NCBI RefSeq assembly: GCF_003265705.1 | Contig: NW_020312867.1 | Span: 4,057,307 to 4,121,306 of the forward strand | Direction of reading: 5' to 3' | Source of the DNA: Callorhinus ursinus | Lineage: Eukaryota > Chordata > Mammalia > Carnivora > Otariidae | DNA length: 64,000 nucleotides | Shown here: one piece after another, positions 45,441 to 57,043 of the stretch | Position numbering within the stretch: the stretch's first letter is position 1 | How the letters are laid out: every line of letters starts with the position of its first letter | Translations under genes and position numbers: made by a program | The notes under the pieces: generated by a model | Seen by the model: only the letters and a program-made list of their open reading frames with translations | What the model was told of the DNA's origin: nothing | Databases searched by the model: none

Positions 45441-45679
45441 TGGAATCAGGGCAAAACTTGGATACATACTAGGCTCCCATTCTCTGAATATATATATGCA
45501 AGAGTGTCCATGCTCACCTCTCAGTCATGGTAGGCGAGTTTAGAAATAACCAAATATTTTTCCAGCTTGCCAAAATGGTCTAGTCAGAAGGAAAATGGGG
45601 GCCTTGTTTTCCTGGACTGCGACTCAGGAAAAGTGGACGGTCTTAAATCACTGTGAGTTATACTGTTTTGGCTTTCATA

Positions 45680-46600
45680 AAAAATTATTATGAAATATTC
45701 CATATTTGAAGAATTTTTCACGCCTGAAGAATTTTATTACAAACATACTTGTCCTCACTACCCAGCAGAAGAAATAAATTGTTACCAATATAATCGAAGA
45801 CCCTTATACTCCCTGACTGTGCCTTTCTTTCCCTGCCCCATCACCAAAGTAACCACTAATCAGAATTCACCATTTCTCCGCATGTCTGGGTGGCTCAGTC
45901 GGTTAAGCATCTGCCTTTGGCTCAGGTCATGATCCCGCGGGTCTGCTTCTCCCCCTGCCCCCTGCCCCCTACTCATGCTCTCTCTCTCAAATAAATTAAA
46001 TCTTAAAAAAAAAAAAGAATTCGCTATTTCTCATTTCCTCATTTCTGGATACTCTACTACATATGCATATATTCTTAAGCAATATGTAATGGTGGTTTGC
46101 ATATTTGAGCTTTGTATAAATAATACTGAAGTGCATGTATGCTTCTGTAACTTACTTTTTTCACCTAACATATTAATAAGATTGATCCATATTATTATAT
46201 GCAGGTCCATTTATTTCCCCTGCTTTATAATGCCATCTTATGAATATACCGCAATTTATTTATCCATTCTTCTGTTAAGGGTTTTTTTTCCCCCCAGTTT
46301 TTTTGCTATTACAAAGTGCTGGTATGACTTTCTTGTATGTGTTTTCTTGTACATACGTGGGAGAGTTTTTGTAGGTGCAAACATGGGAGTAGAATTGCTG
46401 AGTCATAGGTATATTCATCTTCAACTTTACTAAAAATTGCCAAAATGTTTTGCAAGATGTTTGGGCCAATTTACATTCCCAACAGTGCACGAGATTTCCC
46501 TCACTCCAAATCCTTGCCAACCCTTGGCATTGTCAGATAGTTGGGTATAAAATGGCACTTCATTTTGGTTTCGCTGTGCTTTATCTGGTTCCTAGTGAGT
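45680..46600 (-). mobile_element. L1M LINE 3' region, antisense
   Basis: AGAATTTTATTACAAACATA, TTACTTTTTTCACCTAACAT, GAGTAGAATTGCTGAGTCAT and CCAACCCTTGGCATTGTCAG are antisense L1M 3' UTR blocks in order. Interrupted by the SINE at 45879-46015. Confidence 0.8.
45879..46015 (+). repeat. CAN-SINE, sense, internally deleted
   Basis: Head and tail are present, but about 60 bp between GATCCCG and CGGGTCTGCTTC are missing. Flanking 17-bp repeats with two mismatches lie at 45862-45878 and 46016-46032. Confidence 0.93.
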
Positions 46601-46884
46601 CTGCACATATTTTTGCTTTGCCTTTTTTTCTCCCTTGAGGGCTTGAAGACTGCCTTGGGATGGAGGGTAATAAAGTAGATGATTGAACCAATTTAGAATT
46701 GAGTGCTGTCAGTCTGATCTATGCAGGTAGGGCCTGCATCCCTGGGGTTAAAGTGATCCTCACCACCATCCACAGACGGGTCTTTCCCACCAAGCTAAGA
46801 TCTGTCATAGACAGAGATGACTACAGCAACAGCTACTTCCCAAGCATCCTCCTTACACACCAGTGCCCCAAAAATCAAATAGCA

Positions 46885-47130
46885 GAGACAATGATTATTG
46901 TTATAGCTAATACTTATAGTGGGCCAGGAACAGTGTTAAGCTCTTTACATAAATAATCTCATTTTATCCATATGCCAGTCTTTTGAGGTGGGTTTCATTA
47001 ACATCACCATTTTCCTAATAAACTGAGGCTCTGAGAGGGTAAGTGACTTACCTAAGGCCACACAGCAAAAACTATAATTTGAACCCGTGTTTCTCTGATG
47101 CCAAAGTTTGTGAATTTAACTACACATAGT
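46885..47130 (-). repeat. MIR SINE, antisense
   Basis: GCTAATACTTATAGTGGGCC, CATAAATAATCTCATTTTAT, AAACTGAGGCTCTGAGAGGG and GGCCACACAGCAAAAACT. Confidence 0.85.
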
Positions 47131-47214
47131 GTCTCAAAAGTTTTGGGGGATCACTCTCCATCATTTTTGAGCACACACCTCCAACACTCCTGGATATTTA
47201 TGTTATACATAATA

Positions 47215-47390
47215 TAAAACATGCCCAAAATTCATACTGTGTGCTAGGCCTTTATCATTTTCTCTGGGGAGGATAGCACCAGGCTCATTGTCTCCATGTT
47301 GCAGATGAGATAACTCAAGCCCAGAGAGGCTAAGTAACTTGCCCAAGGTCACACACCATGCAAGTGCAGAGGAGGGATTTGAACTCAAAA
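47215..47390 (-). repeat. MIR SINE, antisense
   Basis: ATACTGTGTGCTAGGCCTTT, GCAGATGAGATAACTCAAGC, AACTTGCCCAAGGTCACACA. Second of two adjacent antisense MIR copies. Confidence 0.85.
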
Positions 47391-47394
47391 AAAA

Positions 47395-47945
47395 GGGGTG
47401 TGGATTTGGGTACAGGGAATGTAAAGAGAGTATTGGGGGTGGGGAAGCTGGTGAGTGGGGACAGCTTGAGGGGCATCTCCCTTCCCCTTCTAAACTCAGG
47501 CATGGGATGAGGAAGAGAAAAGACAGGTTGCAGTTGGAGCCAGAGCCTAGGCTATCGGGCCTGGGTGGGCGAGGGGCAGAAAATCACAGAGCAGAGTGGG
47601 CATAGGGCCAGCAGCTGAACTTTGCCTGAGAGCTAAAGAACGAAGGGCCTGCTGAGTAGAGGGAAGTGAAGGGAGCCAGTGGTAGCATTTCCCGCTGCAG
47701 AGAGCACATGCCAGGGGAAGATAAGGGAGACAGGAAGCTAAGCAGGGGCCAGCACCGGTGCAGCCCCAGTGGGTGAGGAGAGGCTGGGCTGAGCCAGGGA
47801 CTGGCGGTGTGCCCAGACGGACTTCAGAAGACCAGACCTCTCCCTCCCCTGTTAGTTACTGGAGACAGGCAGTTTAACCAACCAGACCCAACTCAGATAA
47901 CAATGGAGTGTGGTCCCTTCAGAGATCACTTCCTGCTTAGGATGT
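47395..47945. other. Unassigned stretch
   Basis: Purine-rich plus strand, no gene or named repeat recognised. Confidence 0.4.
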
Positions 47946-47949
47946 GGAC

Positions 47950-48240
47950 TAGTAACATGCACTGAGAACTTACAAATGTGCCAGGCTCTGTATTAAGCAG
48001 AATCCACGTGTTTTATTCTCACTAGTGCCCTGTGGAAAGTACAAAGAAACAGCCATTATTCGCATTTTTTAGATGAGGGTACAGAAGCGGAGAACAGTGA
48101 ACTGACCTGTTCACCCAAAACATGGCTTTCTTAACTATTAAACCATCCTATAAGGATAAATGAGGTGATTCATGCCAAGTGCCAGAACAGAGTGTGTATT
48201 CAGTAGGTGGAAGAGATAAGAACGGGGCTTGGCTTTGGGG
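47950..48240 (-). repeat. MIR SINE, antisense, diverged
   Basis: CATGCACTGAGAACTTACAA, GTGCCAGGCTCTGTATTAAG and AGATGAGGGTACAGAAGCGG are antisense MIR blocks. Confidence 0.7.
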
Positions 48241-48244
48241 GGCA

Positions 48245-48565
48245 GCAAACAGAAGTGACCCCTGCAGCAGGAAGAATGACAGTTGACATTAAGTATAATC
48301 CTGAAGGGGAGGCAAGGAATAGATAAGAATCTTACTCAAAATTTTCCCCTGTAGACACTGACACAGCCCAATTTAGGGAAGATGAAAAGAAGCCCGTAAC
48401 GTCAGAGTGATTCTAGCTCTTGCCTCCCCAGCAAGTGGTGGGAGCCTGGTATTCCTGGCTCAGCTCCTGCCGAACTTCCCAGCCTTATCTTTCCATGTAC
48501 TCCAGTCTCAGCCAAATCTGCTCCTCCTGATTTCCTGAACACAGAACACACAAATATTATCTTTT
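48245..48565. other. Unassigned stretch
   Basis: Nothing recognised. Confidence 0.4.
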
Positions 48566-48952
48566 CACTTTCCTTATCTTCTTTTTAGATAAACAGAAGT
48601 TCCTAATTTTAAGATGGTCAACTTTATAAATCTTTTCCATTGGTTCATGCTTTTTGTGCCTAGTTTAAGAAATCCTTCCCTATCCTGGGATCATGAAGAC
48701 GTTCTCCAATTAATCTCCAAAAGTTTTATAGTTTTGTCTTTTGCCTTTAGGTGTATGGTGTGAAGTACAGGTCAAGATTAGTTCCTTTTACGTGGATATC
48801 CAGTTTTCCCAGCACTACTTATTAGAATTCTGCCCTTCCTCACTGATCTGCAGTGATATGTCTGACTTACAGTAAATGTGTTTATTCTATTTTCAATAGC
48901 CTATTTTTCTCTCCCTGCACCAATGCCATGTTATCCTAATTGGTATAATTTT

Positions 48953-48987
48953 TTTTAAAGATTTTATTTATTTATTCATGAGAAACA

Positions 48988-49027
<40 letters not shown>

Positions 49028-49145
49028 CAGAGGGAGAAGCAGGCTCCCAAGGAGCAGGGAGCCCGATGCGGGACTCGATCCCAGGACCCTGGGATCATGA
49101 CCTGAGCCGAAGGCAGACGCTTAACCATCTGAGCCACCCAGGCGC
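48953..49145 (-). repeat. CAN-SINE, antisense, in L1M
   Basis: Complete with a long GA run. 18-bp flanking repeat with one mismatch (CCTAATTGGTATARTTTT) at 48935-48952 and 49146-49163. Confidence 0.95.
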
Positions 49146-49490
49146 CCTAATTGGTATAGTTTTATAATAATACATCTTTATAGCTTGCAAATCAAGTCTT
49201 CCCACTTTGTTCCTCAAGAGTGTCTTGGCTATGTTTATATGTTGAACTTCTATACATAAATTTTAGAATCCCTTTATCAGATTGATAGGATTTTGTTTGG
49301 TATTGCATTAGATGTATTAATGGTTTGGGGGAGAATTGACATCTTCACAATACTGAATCATCCAATGCATGATATCATATATCTCTTCATTTATTTATGT
49401 CTTCTTTGGTACCTCTCAGAGTTTTATAAGTTTATCTCTAGACATCTTGCCCACCCTTTGATAGATTCCCCCCCCCCGGGCCTTTCATAT

Positions 49491-49684
49491 ATTTTTTAAA
49501 GATTTTATTTATTTCTTATGTCAGAGAGAGAGCACAAGCAGGGGGAGTGGCAGGCAGAGGGAGAGGGAGAAGCAGTCTCCCCACTGAGCAAGGAACCCCT
49601 ATGTGGGGCTCGATCCCAAGACCCTGGGATTATGACCTGAGCCAAAGGCAGACACTTAACCGACTGAGCCACCCAGACGTTCTT
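49491..49684 (-). repeat. CAN-SINE, antisense, in L1M
   Basis: Complete. GGGCCTTTCATAT is repeated at 49478-49490 and 49685-49697. Confidence 0.94.
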
Positions 49685-49926
49685 GGGCCTTTCATATTTT
49701 AAAATGTTATTGAAAATAGTGTTTAAAAGAAATGCCATGTTCTAACAGCTTATTGCTGTATAAGAATATGATAATTTTATTACATTGATTCTGTATCTAG
49801 AAACCTTAATAAACTTTTATTTGTTCCAATAATTGTAGATTCTTTTCAATTTTATATATGCATAGTCATATCATTAGTAGATAGTGACTTTTATTTCTTC
49901 CTTTCTAATTTTTATAGTTTCTTTTT

Positions 49927-50085
49927 TTGGGGAGGAGGGGCAGAGGAAGAGGGAGAGAGAATCCTAAGCAGGCTCCATGCCCAGCACAGTGCCCAATGTG
50001 GGGCTCGATCTCACAACCCTGAGATCATGACTTGAGCTGAAATCAAGAGTCAGATGCTTAACCGACTGAAGCACCCAGGTGCCCC
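49927..50085 (-). repeat. CAN-SINE, antisense, lacking normal tail
   Basis: Reversed body and head without the AATAAA-type tail. Flanking 14-bp repeat with one mismatch (TATRGTTTCTTTTT) at 49913-49926 and 50086-50099. Confidence 0.9.
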
Positions 50086-50739
50086 TATGGTTTCTTTTTC
50101 TTAACTTATTGTTCTGGCTACAACCTCTAGTACAGTGTGAATAGAAATGATTTTTTAAAAAGTATTCTTATAATTTTCCTGATTTAAAAAGGAAGGTTTT
50201 CACCTTTTTACCATTAAACATGATGTTTGCTGTATTTTTTAATAGATACCCGTTATTAGATTAAGTTTCCTTTTATTCCTAGTTTACTGAGTTTTTATCA
50301 TAAATGTTTTGAGTTTTTCAAATCCTTTATCATATTATCTAATGAAATGATCATACAAGTTTCCATCTTTAACTTGTTAATGTGGCAAATGCATTAATTT
50401 TCTAGTGTCAAACTAACCTTGTATTACTGAGATGAAACAACTTCTTTATGAGGTATTATCCTTTTTATGTATATTTTATTCTTCGGTTATTTTTCTCCAG
50501 ACTTCTCCAAATTCTCCCCACTCCTTCAAAGCCCTGCTGTGACACTACCTCCTTCTGAAAAGCCTTCTGAGATGCTAGAAATGAACTCTTAGTCTTTTTA
50601 CAAAACCAATAGAACTTTGCCTCCTGCTGTAGCTCCATCGTCACCTTCAATACCTTGTCTTCTTTCCTGGGCTATAAATCCTAGGGAGCATCTTGGTGTT
50701 CTCAGTCCACTCCTTCCTTCCAGGACCCAGAGCAGATGT

Positions 50740-50980
50740 GGTATGGAGTGTGATACGGGATGAAGATACGGGCTCAGGTAGAGCTGCCTGGATTTACATC
50801 TCAGCTCTGCCACTGGCTAGCCGTTAGATTTAGGGGATGCCTTTTGGCCTCTCTGAGATCATCAGTAAAATAGGAAGAATAATAGTACCTGCCTCACAGA
50901 ATTGTTGTGAGCAGGAAATGAGCTGGTATAAGAGAATTACTTAGTACAGCTCTGGGCACATATTATTTCTGTTAGCTCAC
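50740..50980 (+). repeat. MIR SINE, sense
   Basis: GGATTTACATCTCAGCTCTG, CACTGGCTAGCCGTTAGATT, CAGTAAAATAGGAAGAATAA and TTGTTGTGAGCAGGAAATGA in sense order. Confidence 0.85.
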
Positions 50981-50984
50981 TCTG

Positions 50985-51480
50985 TAGTCATTGCCACTAC
51001 TTTTATGCTTCGGCTCCTCTGAGCTGCTCACAGGTTATTTCCAAAAGCTTCTGGAGCCATCTTCCCTTCTTCCTTTATTTCCTCTAACATGGTTCACCTG
51101 CTACGTCATTCTTTTACTCAGTGGGCATTTATTGAGCACTTACTGTGTGCTAGGACCTGAAACAGATAAGATCCCCACTTAGGAAGAAGACAATCAAGTG
51201 GGGGACAGAAACATATAAACAAACAGTGATGATACAGTAGGTTAAGTACAAAGATAGAGAACTAGGGAGGTGGAGACTGGAGCTGAGAAGTATGTGCGTC
51301 ATCTAAGTTATGAGAGTAGAGTCCTCTGATACAGCCTGGGGGTCAGAGAAGACTTCTCAAAGGAGGTGATACCTAAGCTGGTCCTGCAGAACAAGTGAGT
51401 GGTAAGAGTGGGGATAGGGCAGAAGGTGTGGGGAAAAAATGTTTCAGATAGAGGGAGAAGAAGGTGCAAAGAATATAATA
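50985..51480. other. Unassigned, ancient-repeat text
   Basis: 51120-51160 (GCATTTATTGAGCACTTACT) and the purine-rich block at 51260-51470 look like old dispersed repeats. No gene. Confidence 0.4.
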
Positions 51481-51495
51481 TGAAAGGAGAAATAA

Positions 51496-51686
51496 GGGGC
51501 ACCTGGGTGACTCAGTTGGTTGGGCTGCTACCTTTGGTTCGGGTCATGGTCCCAGGGTCTTGGAATCGAGCCCCACATCGGGGCTCCTTGTTTGGTAGGG
51601 AGCTTGCTTCTTCCTCTCCCTCTGCTGTGCTCTCCCTCTCTCTCTCTCTGTCAAATGGATAAATAAAATCTTAAAGAAAGAAAGAG

Positions 51687-51731
<45 letters not shown>
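51496..51731 (+). repeat. CAN-SINE, sense, tail expanded to GAAA microsatellite
   Basis: Complete element whose tail after AAATAAAATCTTAAAG runs on as about 15 GAAA units (51671-51735). Perfect 14-bp TSD GAAAGGAGAAATAA at 51482-51495 and 51732-51745, so the microsatellite lies inside the insertion. Confidence 0.95.
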
Positions 51732-51736
<5 letters not shown>

Positions 51737-51889
51737 GAGAAATAATATAATAGGCTTGAGACATTGGTAGTACTTAAGGATGGCCAAAACGGACCAAGTG
51801 TTGGGGAGGCAGACGTGATGTGAAGAGGGAGGCAGGAGTCTGATGAAGAGTCTTTCCTGCTATATTAAGGAATTGAGACTTTAGGTGAT

Positions 51890-52430
51890 TCTTACCTCCT
51901 TCTTTGGCCCCCCAACACCTATTAGAGTAGATGCCACCCTACTCTAGGAAGCCTTTTTGTTGTTGTTGTTAAGATTTTATTTATTTATTTATTTGAGAGA
52001 GAGAGAGTTAGTGAGAGAGAGCGGGAGCGGGGGGTTGGGGAGAGGGAGAAGCAGGCTTCCCGCCGAGCAGGGATCCCGATGTGGGACTTGATCCCAGGAC
52101 CCTGGGATCATGACCTGAGCCGAAGGCAGATGCTTAGCGACTGAGCCACCCAGGTGCCCCTCCAGGAAGCCTTCCCTACTTCATACCCACAAGTCTGAGT
52201 TGGATATTCCTGCTGTTCTACTATAGCCCTCTCTTTTCGCTCTTCATAGCCCTTAATTATTTCCATGATAATTGTCTGTTTAAGCATCTGTCCTCCACAC
52301 CAAAAGTTGTAGGAGGGCAGGGAATGTGTTTTAATATTTCTGCATCACCCGGCTAGCAGAGTACTTGGCACATAGTAAGTGATCAATAGATGTTTATTGG
52401 GTGAATGAACAAATAAATAGGACATCCAGG
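51890..52430 (+). mobile_element. L2 LINE 3' end, split by a SINE
   Basis: Left piece to 51955. The right piece from 52161 carries TTCCCTACTTCATACCCACA, GAGGGCAGGGAATGTGTTT and TAGTAAGTGATCAATAGATG. Classic L2 3' order. Confidence 0.78.
51956..52160 (-). repeat. CAN-SINE, antisense, in L2
   Basis: Complete with a GTT start. Flanking repeat TCYAGGAAGCCTT (one mismatch) at 51943-51955 and 52161-52173. Confidence 0.94.
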
Positions 52431-52503
52431 GAAGGAAAGAAAATTGTGACTCACAAAATTCCTGGCACATAATTGGCCCTTAGAAAATTATCTAATCTTT
52501 TTT

Positions 52504-52735
52504 GGGGTGCCTGGGTGGCTCAATCAATTAAGGGCTTGACTCTTGATTTTGCCTTGGGTCATGATATCAGGGTCCTGAGATCCAGCCTCACATCAGCTCC
52601 TGGCTCAGCAGGAAGTCTTTTTGAGATTCTCTCCCTCTGCCCCTCCCCCCACCCTCTCCCTCTCTCCCTCCCTCAAATCAATCAATCGATCAATCAATCA
52701 ATCTTTTAAATAAATAAATAAATCTTCTTAAAAAA
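52504..52735 (+). repeat. CAN-SINE, sense, ATCA-repeat tail
   Basis: Head GGGGTGCCTGGGTGGCTCAA. The second block is TTGACTCTTGATTTTGCC, typical of a distinct subfamily. The tail contains an ATCA tetranucleotide run. Flanking duplication is unclear. Confidence 0.9.
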
Positions 52736-53274
52736 GGAAATTATCTTTTGTGCTTCAGATTTCTCATCTGGAAAATGGGGATAAAATAGAAATTATCTCG
52801 AAGGGGTATCATGGCTCTGTGAATTGCTTAATCGCAGATCTTATATTTAGTGTCAAGGATAATTCTCAGTATGTTAAAAACATCATTCTCATACAAATAG
52901 GCAGTGAGCATGGGTCAAAGTTTCCTTTAGCTCATTAATAAAGGGACTAGCAGGATGACAAAGCCAGTTCAAAATAGAATATAAAAACTGAATTTTTTAT
53001 AGTCAATGAAAAAGAAAAACATTGGAAAAAATGAGATTGCTAAATTATATACAAAATGGATTAATGTCTTAAAGGGTAATAAAACCATAACCTTTGGGAT
53101 GTCTTCACTACAGACGGAAAACGAAATCATCACAGTTTATCATTTTACGGAATTGTAAGATGTCTGGGCCCTAACCAGTTGTGTAAATAATGATAAACTT
53201 CTCTTTAAGAAGCAGATGACTCTTAAGTAGACTTGCCAGTCAATGCTTTATTATGACATTAAAAGGTCACACAG

Positions 53275-53392
53275 GGGCGGCTGGCTGGCTCAGTGAGTAG
53301 AGCATGCAACTCTTGATTTCCTCCGGGTTGTGAGTTTGAGCCCCACATTGGGTGTAGAGATTACTTAAAAATAAAATCTTAAACAAAAAAAG
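53275..53392 (+). repeat. Short old-type CAN-SINE, sense, perfect 13-bp TSD
   Basis: About 118 bp, short subfamily. GGGGCGGCTGGCTGGCTCAG head, AACTCTTGATTTCCTCCGG, AAAAATAAAATCTTAAAC tail. AAAGGTCACACAG at 53262-53274 and 53393-53405. Confidence 0.95.
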
Positions 53393-53405
53393 AAAGGTCA
53401 CACAG

Positions 53406-53840
53406 TCATCTTTTTATTTTAGTAACATGTTTCAGATAGTTTTTCTTAACACTAATACGTTTAATTTAATAGGTACTAACTGTTGTTAGTAAGGTTCTCA
53501 ATAAATGTTTGCTGAAAGAATTTTCATTTGATTAGACTTTTTCCTTCTTTCCAGCAGCAGAATTTGGGGCCCTACGGGGCAGGTTGGCTGAGGGGGGAAC
53601 CCTTGCAGGTTACCTATGCTCTTCCCTCCCTCAACCCAGATAACCCTGTTATCTGGTTAATTCCGTATCACCAAATAGGCAGAGGGGAGTGTCTGCTTTG
53701 GACATCAGCAGAGGAGGCACACCCCACCCCCATAAGGACATATATTCTTTGAAAGAACTGGATGTTTCTGAAAGGCAGTGAAGTAGACACCATGGAAAAA
53801 ATCAGAAATGTGTTGAACCACTATCCATTTATTTTTTCCA
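53406..53840. other. Unassigned stretch
   Basis: 53440-53520 ends with GTTCTCAATAAATGTTTGCTG, an L2/MIR-like tail. Otherwise nothing recognised. Confidence 0.4.
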
Positions 53841-53844
53841 TTTT

Positions 53845-54315
53845 TTTAGTTTAAGAAATTGTGATAAAATACATATCACATAGGATCTACTATTTAACCA
53901 TTTTAATGTACAGTTCAGTGGTGTTAAGTACAGTCACATAGTGCAACCATTACCACCATCCATTTGCAGGACTCTTCATCTTGAAGAACTGAAACTCTGT
54001 ACCTGTTAAACAATAACTCATTTCCCTCATCCCAAGCCCCTGGCAACGACCCTTCTACTTTCTGTCTCTACGCATTTGACTACTCTAGGTGCCTCATATA
54101 GGTGGTATCATGCAATATTTGTTCTTTTGTGGCTGGCTTATTTAACTTAGCATAAAGTCCTCAAGGTTCATCCATGTTGTAGCATGTGTGAGAACTTCCT
54201 TCCTTTTAAAGGGTGAATAATATTCCATTGTATGTGTATCACATGTTGTTTATCCATTTGTGGATCAGAGGATACTTGCATCATTTCCACCTTTTGCTAT
54301 TGCCTCCATTAATTT
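53845..54315 (-). mobile_element. L1M LINE 3' UTR, antisense
   Basis: ATGTACAGTTCAGTGGTGTT, CATTACCACCATCCATTTGC, GGCAACGACCCTTCTACTTT and TAATATTCCATTGTATGTGT are the antisense L1 3' UTR in order. Confidence 0.85.
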
Positions 54316-55015
54316 TATAGTATAGGATTATTTTTGTTTTAAATTGCACATAAGGGATGGACACCATTTTCAAGGCTTGAGCTCTCAAAGATTTTAATCT
54401 GGCCCCGGACCTGGGACTGACCAGATTATGAGACCATCTCTGGTCACTTCTTGATTCTATACTTTTGCCTAAATACACCCAGGATGGCTAGATTTCTCTA
54501 GACATATTGCCATAGGTCCAAGTTCACTTGGAACATGAGCATTATAAAACACATTCTGGGGCTCTGACTAAGGAGCATTGTTCTAAATGCATGGACGTGC
54601 TGGACACAGTGGAAATTCAAACATTTCTACAAAGCAACAGATGGAAACTTTCCCAGAGATAAACTAGTTATTTCTTGGCAGTCCCAAAATATGTAGCATA
54701 CAAACTCTGCTCTGGGATTTGGTTGAATCCACTTGAACCACATGGCCCCCAGATGCTAGAAAGGGAATTCCCAGATACTTCCTTGCTAAAAGTAGCCAAG
54801 AGAACCAGCTCAAAAGAGAACTAAAGTGCCTTGACTTCCAGCTTCAGGGAATTGAACTTTTTATTCTGACTGTCCAGCAAAAAGAAAGAGAATGTTGAAT
54901 GTAGACTCATATGCAGCTAAAGCCAGAGGACATTGCAGAAGTCAATCAAATCTGTACTTTTTAAATTCTGTATTGGCCTTTTATCTATACATTTGTCATT
55001 AATTTCATCATAGAC
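54316..55015. other. Unassigned stretch
   Basis: No gene or named repeat. Short open frames have no recognisable features. Confidence 0.4.
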
Positions 55016-55019
55016 TGCC

Positions 55020-55215
55020 ACCAAATCTTGGCTCTACCTCTCATTCAATTTTTAAAACCTGTGCTTCTATTTCTTTTAAATCTGTAAAATGATGATAATA
55101 ATACTGTCTCAGAAGGTTGTGGTGAGGATTAGTGGTGTTGATACATGTAAAGTACTAAGGACAGTGCCTGGAACATAGTAAATTGCTATATAAATACTTG
55201 CTATTATCAATATAT
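55020..55215 (+). repeat. MIR SINE 3' part, sense
   Basis: AAATCTGTAAAATGATGATA, GGTTGTGGTGAGGATTAGTG, ACAGTGCCTGGAACATAGTA. Confidence 0.8.
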
Positions 55216-55219
55216 TTTG

Positions 55220-55790
55220 GCCATTTTCTTATTAGCATTATTATGGTTATTATTCAGATAGAATATAGTCAAATTTAATTTAGAGTGTTGTCCTATAGTT
55301 TTATTTGGCTTTATGATTGTTCCTGGGGGAAAATTCTGCAGTTGATATGTGCGGAATTCTGTTTTCCAATTTTTTTTTGCAGTAACTCTGCATGAATCTG
55401 TTAATATTTTCCTTGTGTTGAGAGGCAGTCTCATTCTCTCACTATCCAGATATGGAAACTGAATCCCCACAGGGGAAAACAACTTACCCAAGATCACACA
55501 GAAATGATGGCTAAACCAGTAATAGAACCAAGGGCTTCTGACCACTAGTCCAAAGTTCATTCTGCTTGGCACAGAGACCAAGAACATTCACCTTGGGGAC
55601 TGATACAATCTGAGCATCCTCAAACTCTATTCACCCACAAGAAGACTTGACACTCTATGATTCCAGGCATTCTCCAACAGATATCTTTCCTTTTTATCAA
55701 AATTGCAAGCACTTCAAAGGAAAGGACTGTGGCCTGACTACTTTGGAATTTTCATTGTATGCCATGCACTGTCCATCAAACTCTTGAAGG
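55220..55790. other. Unassigned, with antisense MIR-like block
   Basis: 55445-55560 contains ATATGGAAACTGAATCCCCA and CCAAGATCACACAGAAATGA, consistent with antisense MIR. The rest is not recognised. Confidence 0.45.
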
Positions 55791-56623
55791 CAGAAATTAT
55801 TGCCTATAACACCTTGGATTAATAAGGGCAGATGTTCTGATACTATATATAGAATGCCTGAAAGACTCCCAAAAAAACTGCTAGAACTGATAAACAAATT
55901 CAGTAAAGTCACAGGATACAAAATCAATCTACAGAAATCTGGTGCATTTCTATACGTCAATAATGAAGCAGGAGAAAGAGAAATTAAGAAAACAATCCCA
56001 TTTATAACTGTACCAAAAATAACAAAATACCTAGGAATAAACCTAATCAAAGAGGTGAAAGGCCTGTATTCTAAAAACTATAAAACATTGATGAAAGAAA
56101 TTGAAAAGGACACAAAGAAATGGAAAGACATTTCATGCTCATGGATTGGAACAAATATTGCTAAAATGTCTATACTACCCAAAGCAATCTACACATTAAT
56201 GCAATCCCTATCAAAATACCAAAGGCATTTTTCACAGAGCTAGAACAATTATAAAATTTGTATGGAACCAGAAAACACCCCAAATAGCCAAAGCAATCTT
56301 GGAAAAGAAAAGCAAAGCTGGAGGCATCACAATTCCAGACTTCAAGTTGTATTACAGAGCTGTAGTAATCAAAACAGTATGGTACTGGCACAAAACAGAC
56401 ATGTAGACCAATGGAACAGAATGGAAAACCGAGAAATGAACCCACAACTATATGGTCACTTAATCTTCGACAAAGTAGGAGACAATATCCAATGGGAAAA
56501 AGAACATCTCCTCAACAAATGGTGTTGGGAAAACTGGACAGCAACATGCAAAAGAATGAAACTGGACCACTTTCTTACACCACACACAAAAATAAATTCA
56601 AAATGGATTACAGGCAGTAACTT

Positions 56624-56725
56624 TTTTTTTTTTTTTGAGTAGACTCTATGCCCAATGCGGGGCTTGAACTCATGACTCCAAGAACAAGAATCACATGCTT
56701 TACCAACTGAGCCAGCCAGATGCCC
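56624..56725 (-). repeat. Short old-type CAN-SINE, antisense, in L1
   Basis: T-run, GAGTAGACTCTATGCCCAAT, AACTGAGCCAGCCAGATGCC. Flanking repeat CAGGCAGTRACTT at 56611-56623 and 56726-56738. Confidence 0.93.
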
Positions 56726-56846
56726 CAGGCAGTGACTTCTTTGACATTAGCCATAGCAACTTCTTTCTAGATGTCTCCTGAGACAAGGAAAACAAAAGCA
56801 AAAATAAAATATTGGGACTACATCCAAATAAAAAGCTTCTACATGA

Positions 56847-57043
56847 GGGCGCTTGGGTGGCTCAGTTGGTTAAGCGTCTGCTTTCGACTCAGGTGGTGAT
56901 TTCAGGGTCCTGGGATCAAGCCCCATATAGGGCTCCCTGCTCAGCGGAGAGTCTGCTTCTCCCTTTCCCTCTGCCCCCTGCCCCTGCTGGTGTGCTCTCT
57001 TTCTCTCTCTCTCTCTCTCTCAAATAAATAAAATCTTTTTTAA
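56847..57043 (+). repeat. CAN-SINE, sense, in L1
   Basis: Complete. 16-bp flanking repeat with one mismatch (AAAAGCTTCTRCATGA) at 56831-56846 and 57044-57059. Confidence 0.95.

Larger units (their letters stand above)
48570..50450 (-). mobile_element. L1M LINE ORF2/3' region, antisense
   Basis: GATAAACAGAAGTTCCTAAT, AGTTTAAGAAATCCTTCCC, GTGTATGGTGTGAAGTACAG, ATATCCAGTTTTCCCAGCAC, and further down ORF2-derived text to about 50450. Three SINEs interrupt it. Confidence 0.83.

Noticed and set aside
55800..56642. L1 ORF2 as a functional reverse transcriptase
   Set aside because: Only the C-terminal part is present, frameshifted and broken by two SINEs; the endonuclease and RT core are absent.
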